Made by a program: the position numbers and the translations under genes
Shown here: positions 24,184 through 31,940 of the stretch, piece after piece
Position numbering within the stretch: the stretch's first letter is position 1
Layout: each line of letters begins with the position of its first letter
The notes under the pieces: model-generated
What the model was told of the DNA's origin: nothing
Databases searched by the model: none
The model's input: the letters and a program-made list of their open reading frames with translations, nothing else
Source: Thermoplasmata archaeon
GTDB taxonomy: Archaea > Thermoplasmatota > Thermoplasmata > Lutacidiplasmatales > UBA184
NCBI GenBank assembly: GCA_030038095.1
Contig: JASHPK010000047.1
Span: 1 to 36,318 of the forward strand
Direction of reading: 5' to 3'
Length of the DNA: 36,318 nt

Positions 24184-25332
24184 ATGCGCTCCCGCTCGGT
24201 CGACGTGGTCGCCGACGGCCCCCCGTCGGCCGACCCGTACGACCCCGCCGCCCCGGCTTGGGCCCTCGCGGGCGCGTTCGCCGCCCGGGGGGCGACGGTC
24301 CGGGTCCTCCATCCGACCGGCCCGAACCCGACGGCCACTCCCGAGGGCGTGACGAGCGTTCCGCTCGAGCCGCCCCACCGTCACCCGGGGGCCGCCATCG
24401 AACCGGCGGAGCTCGCCCGCGCGGCCGGCCACCGGATCGCCCCGGGGGCGGAGCTCGTCGTGCGCGACCCCTCCGGTCTCGGCCCGCTCGGCGTCGCCCG
24501 GAAATCGAGCGGGCCCCCGACGATCGTCGGGCTCGTCCGCCGCGTCGAGCTCGCCGCGTTCGATCGAGAGCGCTCCGGCCGCCCGCCGGTCGGGTTCGTC
24601 GACCGGATCGACACGTGGCGCGACCGTCGCTCGGTCCGTCGGCTCGAGCGGCTCGCCCTCGCGGAGGCGGACCGGCTGTTCTGCGATGAGGCCGGCCTCG
24701 CGACCTCGATCGCGAAGGAGTACGCCGTCCCCGAACGGAAGATCCGTCCGGTGCCGACCGCGGTCGCCCTCCCGCCCGGCCTACCCAGCCGGGAGGCGGC
24801 CCGCGCGCGGTTCAAGCTCCCGCTCGACGTCCCGGTGGTGGTCGCCCCGGCCGCGGTCGACCGGGCCGAGCTCGCGGGGATCGACCGGGCCCGCGAGGCG
24901 TTCCGGCGCGTCCGCTCCCTCTTCGTGGGCGTGCGTCTCGTGATCGTCGGCGCGGGGGCCCCGGTCGAGCCCGGAGTCCAGGCGCACCCGGAGCGGGACC
25001 TCGCCACGTTCGCGAGCGCTCTCGTGGCCGGCGACGTCGCGCTCCTCCTGGGCCGGATCCCCGGGTTCGACCCGGGGGTCGCGCTCGCCCAGGCGACCGG
25101 CTGTCCCGTGCTCGCGCTGCCGGGGGCCCCGTTCCCGAGCCCGCCCGGCGAAGCGGCACGGATCGCCCCGAGCGACGACGCGGGCGACGTGGCGAGCGTC
25201 CTCGCGGAGCTCCTGGCGGACCCCGCGCTCCGACGGACGATCGCGGGCGCCGGGCGCGAGTACTCGGTCCAGTTCGCCCCCGAACGGGTCGCCGAACAGA
25301 TCGAGTCCGGGGCGTCGCGACGGGCCGGCTAA
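24184..25332 (+). CDS. GT-B fold glycosyltransferase-like protein
   Basis: A 382-residue protein with the outline of a family 4-type glycosyltransferase. The N-terminal half has a start like a Rossmann domain (VDVVADGPP, then ALAGAFAARGATVRVLHPTGP), a linker with RRLERLALAEADRLFCDEAGLATSIAKEY-type segment and VPERKIRPVPTAV, the familiar GT4 inter-domain connection (v-p-k-i-v-i-p-n-G). The second domain has VRLVIVGAGAPVEPGV, a short loop and ATGCPVLALPGAPFPS. The E-x7-E donor-binding motif of GT4 enzymes is not clear: the segment reads DPGVALAQATGCPVL with Asp for the first Glu, so catalysis is uncertain. Likely cotranscribed with or just after the phosphodiesterase. It ends 4 bases into the convergent nuclease-like gene. 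Confidence 0.6.
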   Translation: MRSRSVDVVADGPPSADPYDPAAPAWALAGAFAARGATVRVLHPTGPNPTATPEGVTSVPLEPPHRHPGAAIEPAELARAAGHRIAPGAELVVRDPSGLGPLGVARKSSGPPTIVGLVRRVELAAFDRERSGRPPVGFVDRIDTWRDRRSVRRLERLALAEADRLFCDEAGLATSIAKEYAVPERKIRPVPTAVALPPGLPSREAARARFKLPLDVPVVVAPAAVDRAELAGIDRAREAFRRVRSLFVGVRLVIVGAGAPVEPGVQAHPERDLATFASALVAGDVALLLGRIPGFDPGVALAQATGCPVLALPGAPFPSPPGEAARIAPSDDAGDVASVLAELLADPALRRTIAGAGREYSVQFAPERVAEQIESGASRRAG

Positions 25333-25895
25333 GGGGGCGGGGCGTCGTTCGGGGGCTCGTCGAGCCGCCATTCGGCGAAGCCGCGACCTCCCGACGCGCG
25401 GCGCACCTCGCGCACCACGCCGTCCCAGGGGAGACCGGCCGGGAGGTCGCCGGTCTCGAGCGCCTCGAGGATCGCCCGGAAGCGGGCCTTGAGGTCGGCG
25501 AACGGGTCCTCCTGACCCTCGGTGACCCACGGCCGGGCCTCGCGCACCACCTCCACCCGCCCGTCCTCCACGAACCAGACGCCCACCGGTGCCGCCCGTC
25601 CGCGCGCCGTCCGGTCGGCCAGCCGCTGCGCCGACCGCGCCCCGGCGAGAGCGACCGCGCACCAGTCCGCCCACGCGCGTCGCTTCAGGGCCTGCCCGAG
25701 GACGGCCCGGGCGTCCGACACCTTCGCCTCCACGAGGCCCACCTCGTCCCCTCGCCGGGCGACGAGGTCGAAGTAGTCGATCCCGTCGAGGTTGACCCGG
25801 ACCCGGTAGCCGAGCCCGCGCAGATGGTCCGCGACCGCGCCGACGATCTCGGCCTCGCTCGGCCGGGCCCGCGACGACCGCCGGGGCGCCGTCAT
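25329..25895 (-). CDS. PD-(D/E)XK nuclease-like protein, third gene of the mutS-mutL operon
   Basis: A 188-residue protein with the core of a PD-(D/E)XK restriction-endonuclease fold: Glu16 in the first helix (SEAEIVGAVADHL), Asp43 in IDYFDLVARRG, Glu56-x-Lys58 in VGLVEAKV, and Gln68 in GQALKRRAWAD, followed by the strand WCAVALAG. This acid-acid-Lys-Gln spacing is typical of metal-dependent DNA nucleases of the superfamily. The C-terminal 90 residues (VGVWFVEDGRVEVVREA, then an amphipathic part) are not recognised. The start ATG 25895 overlaps the mutL stop (ATGA 25892-25895), which ties its expression to mismatch repair. It is not MutH by visible sequence. The role (strand incision, strand degradation or unrelated defence) is unknown. 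Confidence 0.68.
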   Translation of the reverse strand: MTAPRRSSRARPSEAEIVGAVADHLRGLGYRVRVNLDGIDYFDLVARRGDEVGLVEAKVSDARAVLGQALKRRAWADWCAVALAGARSAQRLADRTARGRAAPVGVWFVEDGRVEVVREARPWVTEGQEDPFADLKARFRAILEALETGDLPAGLPWDGVVREVRRASGGRGFAEWRLDEPPNDAPPP

Positions 25896-27667
25896 GTTCC
25901 CGATCGGAGGAACCAGCGGTCGAGCCGGGAGCGGGGGATCCGCAATAGGATCGGCCGACCGTGCGGACACGCGTAGGCCGCCTCGGGCAGCGCGTAGAGC
26001 GCCGCGAGGACCCCGGCAAACTCCTCGCGCGCGACCGGGTCCCCGGCCCGGATCGCCGCGTGGCACGCGATCGTCGCCGTCGTCCGTTCCGCGAGGCCAT
26101 CGGGGACCGTCGGGCGTCCTCCCTCGGAGAGTTCGTCGAGGAGCTCGGCGACCGCCGCCGCGGGGGCCCGCCGGCCCCGGAACGTCGGCACCGCGCGCAC
26201 CCGGTGCTCGTCGGGGCCGAACGGCTCGATCTCGAAGCCGGCGGAACGGACCTCCTCCGCGTGCGCGTCGAGCGCGGATCGCTGCGCGCCCGCGAGGCGG
26301 ACCACGATCGGATCGACGAGCTCCTGCCGGGCGAGCGACCCGGACCGGCGGAGACGTTCATAGAGGACCCGTTCGCTCGCCGCGTGCTGGTCGATCAGCA
26401 CGAGGTCGTCCCCCGACACCGCCACCCAGTAGAGCTCGTCGAGGCAGCCCAGCAGCGAGAGCCCCGGATGGCCGGTCGCCGCCGGCACCCCGGTCGGCGC
26501 GGGGAGCTCCGTCCCGCTCCCGAGCCTCCGCTGGACCGGTACCGCGCGGGCCACGACGCCCGGGGGCGTCCCGGGCGCCGGGGAGGCCGGACGCGCGCCA
26601 TCGCGGGGTCCCGCGGGGGCGAGACCCGTGCGCTCGGCGAGGTCGGCGACCTGCGGGGCGGCGAGGAGTCCTTCCCGGACCCGCCGCCGGATCGCCTCCG
26701 AAAGCTCCCGTTCCCGGACGAAGCGGACCTCGCGCTTGGTGGGGTGCACGTTCACGTCCACCGCCTCGGGCGCGAGCTCGAGGTGCACGACGCCCACCGG
26801 GAACCGGGTCCGCGGCAGGTAGTCGCCGAAGGCGGCGCGCACGGCCTGGGCGATCGGCCGAGACGCGATCGACCGGCCGTTCACCGCGAGGTAGAGCCCC
26901 CGCGAGCTCGCGGCGGAGATCGCGGGGCGTCCGATCACCCCGCGAACCCGGCCGCCGGGCACCTCCCCCGTGAGGGCGAAGGACGCGCGAAGGATCTCGG
27001 GACCGAGCACCCGGGCCGCCGCGTCGCGCAGGTCCGAGGCGGGCGGGTAGTTGGCGATCTCCCGTCCCTCCGCTTCGATGCGCAGGGCGACGCGCGGCGC
27101 CGCGAGGTACAGACGCTCGACCGCCTGCATCAGCTCGACCTGCTCGGCCGGCGGGGATTTCAGGAACTTGCGGCGCGCCGGGGTGTTGAAGAAGAGGTCC
27201 TCGACCTCGACCGTCGTCCCCGGGGCCCGGGGCGCGGTGAACCGGCCGACGATCTCCCCGCCGACGACGCTCAAGCCCTCGGCCGCTTCGCGATCCGGGG
27301 GGCGGGAGGCGAGGCGAAGCCGCGCGACGCTCGCGATCGCCGCGAGGGCTTCCCCCCGGAACCCGAGGGAGCCGATCCGGTCGATCGGCCCGTCCGGCGG
27401 GATCTTGCTGGTCGCGTGGCGCGCGACGGCGAGCTCGAGCTCGTCCGACGGGATCCCGAAGCCGTCGTCGGCGACCTCGAGCCGCTCGAGCCCGCCCTCC
27501 TCGATCCGGATCGTGATCGTGCCGGCCTCCGCGTCGATCGCGTTCTCGACGAGCTCCTTGACCACCGACGCCGGCCGTTCGACGACCTCTCCCGCGGCGA
27601 TCCGCTCGACCGTCGCCGGGTCGAGCCGCCGGATCGGGGGCCGGGCGTCGGGACCGGGCGGCGTCAC
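25892..27667 (-). CDS. mutL: DNA mismatch repair protein MutL with endonuclease site
   Basis: GHKL ATPase coordinating mismatch repair after MutS binding. N-terminal motifs: ELVENAIDA (Mg/ATP), VADDGFGI, ATSKI and GFRGEAL; transducer domain with VDVNVHPTKREVRF. A Pro/Ala-rich linker of about 70 residues leads to the C-terminal dimerisation/endonuclease domain, which has the nicking motif DQHAASERVLYE (about 426-437), ACHAAIRAGD and CPHGRP near the end. All three match the metal-dependent MutL nickase of organisms lacking MutH. The GTG start at 27667 overlaps the mutS TGA (GTGA 27664-27667); the frame is open far upstream inside mutS, but the conserved N-terminus (IRRLDPATVERIAAGEVV) begins about 11 residues after this GTG. 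Predicted size 591 residues. Confidence 0.95.
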   Translation of the reverse strand: MTPPGPDARPPIRRLDPATVERIAAGEVVERPASVVKELVENAIDAEAGTITIRIEEGGLERLEVADDGFGIPSDELELAVARHATSKIPPDGPIDRIGSLGFRGEALAAIASVARLRLASRPPDREAAEGLSVVGGEIVGRFTAPRAPGTTVEVEDLFFNTPARRKFLKSPPAEQVELMQAVERLYLAAPRVALRIEAEGREIANYPPASDLRDAAARVLGPEILRASFALTGEVPGGRVRGVIGRPAISAASSRGLYLAVNGRSIASRPIAQAVRAAFGDYLPRTRFPVGVVHLELAPEAVDVNVHPTKREVRFVRERELSEAIRRRVREGLLAAPQVADLAERTGLAPAGPRDGARPASPAPGTPPGVVARAVPVQRRLGSGTELPAPTGVPAATGHPGLSLLGCLDELYWVAVSGDDLVLIDQHAASERVLYERLRRSGSLARQELVDPIVVRLAGAQRSALDAHAEEVRSAGFEIEPFGPDEHRVRAVPTFRGRRAPAAAVAELLDELSEGGRPTVPDGLAERTTATIACHAAIRAGDPVAREEFAGVLAALYALPEAAYACPHGRPILLRIPRSRLDRWFLRSGT

Positions 27668-30294
27668 GGCGGCGGTTCCTCCGGCCGGTGACCGCGGCGG
27701 GCCCGATCGGCGAGGTCGCGGAGCTTCGTCGCGGCCTCCTCGGCCGAGAGCCGGTCCACCTCGATCCGGCGGAGCTCCTCCTCGAGGACGGAGCCGTTCT
27801 CCCGCGATTCGGTGAGCAGGACCGCCTGCGTGTAGCGGGGCGCCCGGGCCCGCCCGCGGCGGGCGCTCGGAAGCGCGACCCCCTCCGACTCGAGCGCCGT
27901 CAACAACCGCTCGGCCTCCTGGAGCACGTCGTCCGGCAGGCCCGCGAGCCGCGCGACGTGCACGCCGTAGCTTCGGTCGGTGCTCCCCGGGACGAGACGG
28001 TGCAGGAAGACGATCCCGCCCGCCTCCTCCTTCACCGCGAAGTGGGCGTTCCGGGCCCCCGGTAGCCCTCCGATGAGATCGGTGAGCTGGTGGTAGTGGG
28101 TCGCGAGGATCGCCCGGGCGCGCGTGCGGTCGTGAAGGTGGCGGAGCGTCGCCCACGCGATCGCGAGCCCGTCGAACGTACTCGTACCGCGTCCGACCTC
28201 GTCGAGGAGGACGAGCGAGCGCTCGTCGCCGGCGCGCAGAATGTCGGCGACCTCCGTCATCTCGACCATGAAGCTCGACTTGCCCCGGCCGATCTCGTCG
28301 GTGAACCCCATCCGGGTGAACAGCTTCGTCACGAGCCCGATGCGGGCGAACTTCGCGGGGACGAACGCGCCGGCCTGGGCCAGCACGACGAGGAGGCCCA
28401 CCTGACGCATGTACGTCGACTTCCCCGACATGTTCGGGCCCGTGAGGACGAGGAGACGCTCCTTCGCCGCATCGAGCTCCGTGTCGTTCGGCACGAACTC
28501 CGCCCCGAGCTTCGGTCCGAGGATCGGGTGGCGCCCCTCGCGGACCACGAGGAGCGTGGAGTCGTCCACGATCGGCCGCACGAGACCTTGGGCCCCGGCG
28601 AGGTGCGCGAAGGTGGCGAGGACGTCCAGCTCGCCGACCGCGCGGGCGAGCCGGTAGACCGCGGGGACCTCCCGCTCCACCCCCTCGAGGATTTCCTCCC
28701 AGGCCGCGCCCTCCGCCCGATGGGCCTCCTCGCGGGCCTCCCGGATCCGGTGCTCGAGGTCCTCGAGCGCCTCGGAGGTGAACCGCTCCGCCTGCGCCAC
28801 GGTCTGCCGTCGGCGGAAGTGCGGCGGCACGCGAGCGAGGTGGGGTTTCGTGACCTCGAAGTAGTACCCGAAGACCTGGTTGTAGCCGATCTTGAGCGAG
28901 CGGATGCCGCTCGCCGCCTGTTCGCGGCGCTCGAGCTCCTGGAGCGCCCTGAGGGCCTCACGCTCGGCCGCGCGCCATCGATCGACCTCGGGGGCGTGCC
29001 CCGAGCGGAAGAGGTCCCCGGCGTCCTCCGTCACGGGCAGGGTCTCGGGAAGGGCGGAGCTCAGGCGCTCGAGGAGCCCGGCGGGCGGCGCGAGGGCGTC
29101 CGAGAGCCGCTCGAGCCGCGGGCTGATCGTCCCCTCGGCGAGCGTCTCGCGCACCCGCCGGCTCGCCTCGAGGCTCGCGCGGAGGACGCCGAGCTCGGGC
29201 GGCCGCACGCGCCGACCCGCGATGCGCGAAGCGATCCGCGCCAGGTCGGCGATCTCGTGGAGCCGGCCCCGGAGCTCGTCGAGGGCCGCCCCGCGGCTTC
29301 GGAGCGCCTCGACCGCGTCCTGGCGCTCGAGGATCTCGGCGACCTCGGCGAGCGGGTGGGCGAGCCAGAAGGACAGGGTGCGGCGCCCCGGGGCGGTGAC
29401 CGTGAAATCGGTGACGTCGAGCAGCGTGGTCCCCTTCGGGTCGTCCGGGTTCATCGGACGGTTGATCTCGAGATGGCGCAGGGTCCGCGGATCGAGGACG
29501 AGCCGGCGACGGGTCCCCCCGGGCTCGACGAGCTCCAGATACGGAAGGAGCCGGGGCTGGGTCGACCGGAGGTACGCGGCGAGACGGAGGTCGGCCTCCC
29601 CGGCGCCGGGGGCGGCGCCGGCGACGCTCGCGAGCGACCGGGGGAGCTCCGACGGGGCGAGCCCGGGAGGAGCGGGCTCGAGTCGGGCGGAGGGGAACTC
29701 GCGGCGGAGGATCGAAGCGAGGCGGGACGGCTCCCCGCGGCCTGCCGCGACATAGAGGATCTCGCGGGGCTGGAACGGGGCCAGGGCAGATACGAGCCCC
29801 TCGGGTCCCGGACCGTCGGCGGGTCCGTGGAACCACTCTCCCGTCGTGATGTCGACGACAGCGTACGCGCCGCCCTCGGGCCCCCCCTCCACGAGACTGG
29901 CGAGGAAGCTGTGGTCCGGTCCGCCGAGGAGCCGGTCCTCGACGATCGTCCCCGGCGTGACGACCCGGGTGACCTCGCGGCGGACGAGGCCTTTCGCGAA
30001 CCGCGCGTCCTCGACCTGATCGCAGAGCGCGACCTTGAACCCCTTGCGGACGAGCCGGCCGAGATAGGTCTCGACGGCGTGGTGGGGCACGCCGGCCATC
30101 GGGGTCCGCTCGCCCCGAGCGTCCGCCCCGCGGGCCGTCAGCACGACATCGAGCTCCCGGGAAAGGAGACGCGCGTCCTCGCCGAACGTCTCGTAAAAGT
30201 CCCCGACGCGGAAGAGGACGAGATGGCCGGGGTAGCGCGCCTTCACGCCCTCGTACTGCTCGAGGAGCGGGGTGACGGCGCTCGCTTCCGACAT
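27664..30294 (-). CDS. mutS: DNA mismatch repair protein MutS (MutS1 type)
   Basis: Mismatch-binding ATPase of 876 residues, full bacterial MutS1 length. Domain I has the mismatch-wedge motif Phe33-Tyr34-Glu35 in RVGDFYETFG; then TPMAGVPHHA, the lever/clamp region with GYNQVFGYYFEVTKPH, and the ATPase with LTGPNMSGKSTYMRQVG (Walker A), SSFMVEM, VLLDEVGRGTSTFDG (Walker B) and ATHYHQL. The C-terminal end after the HTH helix (EEAATKLRDLADRARRG) is basic and Pro-rich. ATG 30294 is chosen from the TATA box 30 bases upstream and the usual MutS start; a longer frame runs into the tRNA gene. MutS1/MutL pairs occur only in some archaea, commonly explained by transfer from bacteria; base composition here matches the neighbours, so a transfer would be old. 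Confidence 0.96.
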   Translation of the reverse strand: MSEASAVTPLLEQYEGVKARYPGHLVLFRVGDFYETFGEDARLLSRELDVVLTARGADARGERTPMAGVPHHAVETYLGRLVRKGFKVALCDQVEDARFAKGLVRREVTRVVTPGTIVEDRLLGGPDHSFLASLVEGGPEGGAYAVVDITTGEWFHGPADGPGPEGLVSALAPFQPREILYVAAGRGEPSRLASILRREFPSARLEPAPPGLAPSELPRSLASVAGAAPGAGEADLRLAAYLRSTQPRLLPYLELVEPGGTRRRLVLDPRTLRHLEINRPMNPDDPKGTTLLDVTDFTVTAPGRRTLSFWLAHPLAEVAEILERQDAVEALRSRGAALDELRGRLHEIADLARIASRIAGRRVRPPELGVLRASLEASRRVRETLAEGTISPRLERLSDALAPPAGLLERLSSALPETLPVTEDAGDLFRSGHAPEVDRWRAAEREALRALQELERREQAASGIRSLKIGYNQVFGYYFEVTKPHLARVPPHFRRRQTVAQAERFTSEALEDLEHRIREAREEAHRAEGAAWEEILEGVEREVPAVYRLARAVGELDVLATFAHLAGAQGLVRPIVDDSTLLVVREGRHPILGPKLGAEFVPNDTELDAAKERLLVLTGPNMSGKSTYMRQVGLLVVLAQAGAFVPAKFARIGLVTKLFTRMGFTDEIGRGKSSFMVEMTEVADILRAGDERSLVLLDEVGRGTSTFDGLAIAWATLRHLHDRTRARAILATHYHQLTDLIGGLPGARNAHFAVKEEAGGIVFLHRLVPGSTDRSYGVHVARLAGLPDDVLQEAERLLTALESEGVALPSARRGRARAPRYTQAVLLTESRENGSVLEEELRRIEVDRLSAEEAATKLRDLADRARRGHRPEEPPP

Positions 30295-30319
30295 CGGGAC
30301 CGGCGCGAGCGGGCCGCGA

Positions 30320-30327
30320 GATATAAT
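30320..30327 (-). promoter_or_regulatory. TATA box of the mutS-mutL-nuclease operon
   Basis: Minus-strand ATTATATC, centred 30 bases before ATG 30294, one of the strongest TATA matches in the window. Confidence 0.6.
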
Positions 30328-30358
30328 TGCGCGGGAGAGGCCGCGGGACGGCGGCGAG

Positions 30359-30442
30359 CGCTGAGGGGGAGATTTGAACTCCCGCGGCGTCGCCGCCACC
30401 AGCTTTCAAGGCTGGCGCCTTGCCGGACTAGGCTACCTCAGC
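30359..30442 (-). tRNA. tRNA-Ser (anticodon UGA)
   Basis: Minus-strand cloverleaf of 84 nt. The acceptor arm GCTGAGG (30442-30436) pairs with CCTCAGC (30366-30360), with discriminator G at 30359. The anticodon arm is CCAGC-CTTGAAA-GCTGG with anticodon TGA; a long variable arm (GGCG/CGCC stem), the class II feature of tRNA-Ser, follows, then the T arm GGGAG-TTCAAAT-CTCCC. CCA is not encoded, as is common in archaea. No intron. A TATA-like TTTATT (30470-30475, minus) lies about 30 bases upstream. Confidence 0.95.
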
Positions 30443-30469
30443 GCGGGGAGGGAGAGCGGGCCCGGTGGG

Positions 30470-30475
30470 AATAAA
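30470..30475 (-). promoter_or_regulatory. TATA element of tRNA-Ser
   Basis: Minus-strand TTTATT centred about 30 bases before the mature 5' end of tRNA-Ser, in the only AT-rich part of the gap between the two tRNA genes. Confidence 0.4.
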
Positions 30476-30508
30476 TCCTCCCCTGCCCGGGGTCCGCGGG
30501 TGGGACGA

Positions 30509-30609
30509 TGCAGGCGCCGGGATGCCCGCGAGGGGCCTTCGGGACCCCTCGATTCGAACCCGGGTAGTCAGCTTGGAAGGCTGACATCCTGCCGCTAGAT
30601 TACGCCTGC
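30509..30609 (-). tRNA. tRNA-Gly (anticodon UCC) split by a T-loop intron
   Basis: Minus strand, 101 nt precursor, 71 nt when spliced. Exon 1 is 30609-30553, exon 2 is 30522-30509. Acceptor GCAGGCG (30609-30603) pairs with CGCCTGC (30516-30510), discriminator A at 30509. The anticodon arm is GTCAGC-CTTCCAA-GCTGAC with anticodon TCC. The T-stem 5' strand CCGGG (30563-30559) has its partner CCCGG only at 30521-30517, after a 30-nt insertion; removing it restores the T arm CCGGG-TTCGAAT-CCCGG exactly. CCA is not encoded. A TATA-like GCATAAGG (30648-30655, minus) lies about 40 bases upstream. Confidence 0.92.
30523..30552 (-). other. tRNA-Gly intron at position 59/60 with a bulge-helix-bulge motif
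   Basis: A 30-nt archaeal-type intron. Its own hairpin is CGAGGGG (30551-30545) pairing with CCCCTCG (30535-30529) around a 9-nt loop. The exon strand TTCG (30558-30555) pairs with intron CGGG (30528-30525) to give the 4-bp central helix (two U-G wobbles, two G-C). It is flanked by two 3-nt bulges, AAT (30554-30552) and CAT (30524-30522). Cutting after the second base of each bulge gives exactly the exon ends that rebuild a standard T-loop. The outer helix is the T-stem itself. Confidence 0.88.
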
Positions 30610-30705
30610 ACCGCGAGCCCGCGGACGGGCGCGGACCGACCCCTGCGCCTTATGCTTTTCTTCGGGACGGGCGGCGGGCGGACGCGGGTCGTCCCGCCGG
30701 ACGAG

Positions 30706-31272
30706 CTAGTGCCGCTTGCCCCCGACCCGGCCGACGGACGCCGAGAGGTCGACGAGCGCGACCCGTTCGAGCACGAGCCCTTCCCACGCGGACTCGGGCA
30801 CCGCGGCGCGTTCGGCGGCGTCGATCCCGAGCCGATCGAGCGTGGAGGCCCCCACGGGCCGGGGATAGGCGCCCGGATCCGGCTCGAGCCCGAACCGGCG
30901 GACCAGCGCCTCGGGCTCGAGGGGCCGCTCGCTGACGACCACGAACGACTCGGTCGCGTCCGTCACGCCGACCTTCTCGAGGGCCCGGGGGAGCTGGTCG
31001 TCGCCCGCGACGTAGAGCGCGAACTCGGCGCCGCGATCGCGCAGGCGGGGCTCGCCGCGGCTCCGGGATCGACCGAGGTGGGCCCAGGCGGAGAGCAGGT
31101 GGCGCTCACCGGCGATCGCGCGCGCGTCGAAGAGGGCGGCGAGCGCCTCCGATTCGCGGCCGATGGTCCGGAGCGTCTCGATGAGCGCGGTCGTCGACGG
31201 CGCGCCGGGGGACGGTCGACGGGCCCCGAGCGCGCGGAGCGGTCGCTCCCCCTCGGGCGGCAACGGAGGCAT
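30706..31272 (-). CDS. cgi121: KEOPS complex subunit Cgi121-like protein
   Basis: Small subunit of the KEOPS complex, which makes the t6A base of ANN-decoding tRNAs; Cgi121 binds tRNA and contacts Bud32. In the 188-residue protein the family pattern runs DARAIAGERHLLSAWAH, then EFALYVAGDDQLPRALEKVGV followed by FVVVSE: an invariant-like His in the first helix, the (L/F)xxYxxGxxQ(I/L) strand-helix and the a-x-x-GV turn are as in archaeal Cgi121. The N-terminal about 28 residues and the C-terminal 45 residues are less conserved. It is 12 bases downstream of the MBL-fold gene in the same direction, so probably the second gene of that transcript. The other KEOPS genes (kae1-bud32, pcc1) are not in the window. 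Confidence 0.72.
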   Translation of the reverse strand: MPPLPPEGERPLRALGARRPSPGAPSTTALIETLRTIGRESEALAALFDARAIAGERHLLSAWAHLGRSRSRGEPRLRDRGAEFALYVAGDDQLPRALEKVGVTDATESFVVVSERPLEPEALVRRFGLEPDPGAYPRPVGASTLDRLGIDAAERAAVPESAWEGLVLERVALVDLSASVGRVGGKRH

Positions 31273-31284
31273 TCGCGACCCCGA

Positions 31285-31896
31285 TCACTCCGCGAGGAAG
31301 CGGAGAAACTCCTCGCGGGTGCGTGGCTGCAGGGTGTAGTTCTCCGCCCGCTCCCGGCCGATCGTCGAGGTCGGCGTCGTGCCGTAGTCATGGCCCGGAA
31401 GGACCACGAGCCCGTCCTCGAGCGCGAGGAGCCGGTGGAGGAGGCTGTCGTACATCTCGGAGGGATCTCCGCCCGGGAGGTCGGTCCGGCCGCACTCGCC
31501 GACGAAGAGGGTGTCCCCCGTGGCGACCTGGCCCTCGAACAGATAGAGCACGCTGTCCTTCGTGTGCCCCGGCGTGTGGACGACGCGGAAGCGGAGCCGC
31601 CCTGCGGCGAACTCGTCGCCGTCGTCGACGGAGACGTCCTGGTGAAGCGGCGCGACGCGGTGGGCGACGACCTTCGCGCCCGTTCGGTCCCGGACGTCCT
31701 GGTTCCCCGCGACGTGGTCCTGGTGGCTGTGGGTGTTGAGGATGTAGCGGACCTTGACTCCCCGCTCGTCGATCCGCTCGAGGACCGGGTCGATCCCGAA
31801 CGACGGATCGATCACCACCCCGGCTCCGCCGTCCGCCTCGGCGACGAGGTAGGTGAAGTTGAGGTAGGGCCCGATGCGGAACTGGTCGAGGATCAC
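31285..31896 (-). CDS. MBL-fold metallohydrolase, glyoxalase II / persulfide dioxygenase-like
   Basis: A 203-residue metallo-beta-lactamase fold hydrolase. Metal ligands: THSHQDH (HxHxDH) after the strand VKVRYILN, HTPGHTKDSV, GDTLFVGECGRTDLPGGDP with the bridging Asp, and VLPGHDYG. The string GECGRTDLPGGDP and the ending PGHDYG-x-x-x-STIG-x-E resemble ETHE1-type persulfide dioxygenases as well as hydroxyacylglutathione hydrolases; archaea mostly lack glutathione, so another thiol or a general thioesterase role is possible. GTG 31896 is chosen because the minus-strand TATA CTCAAATACC lies 26 bases upstream. Cgi121 follows 12 bases downstream. Confidence 0.88.
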   Translation of the reverse strand: MILDQFRIGPYLNFTYLVAEADGGAGVVIDPSFGIDPVLERIDERGVKVRYILNTHSHQDHVAGNQDVRDRTGAKVVAHRVAPLHQDVSVDDGDEFAAGRLRFRVVHTPGHTKDSVLYLFEGQVATGDTLFVGECGRTDLPGGDPSEMYDSLLHRLLALEDGLVVLPGHDYGTTPTSTIGRERAENYTLQPRTREEFLRFLAE

Positions 31897-31916
31897 GCCT
31901 CCGCCAGTCTGCGGTC

Positions 31917-31926
31917 GGTATTTGAG
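31917..31926 (-). promoter_or_regulatory. TATA box of the MBL hydrolase-Cgi121 transcript
   Basis: Minus-strand CTCAAATACC, centred about 26 bases before GTG 31896. Confidence 0.45.
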
Positions 31927-31940
31927 CGCCGAGGGGGGCC

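Noticed and set aside
27668-28156. N-terminal extension of MutL into mutS
   Set aside because: The conserved MutL start follows GTG 27667 directly, and the extension is shadow translation of the MutS ATPase.
30359-30442. Intron in tRNA-Ser
   Set aside because: All arms close without insertion; the extra length is the normal class II variable arm.
30509-30609. tRNA-Gly as a pseudogene with a broken T arm
   Set aside because: The inserted 30 nt form a full bulge-helix-bulge and their removal restores every T-arm pair, so an intron explains it better.
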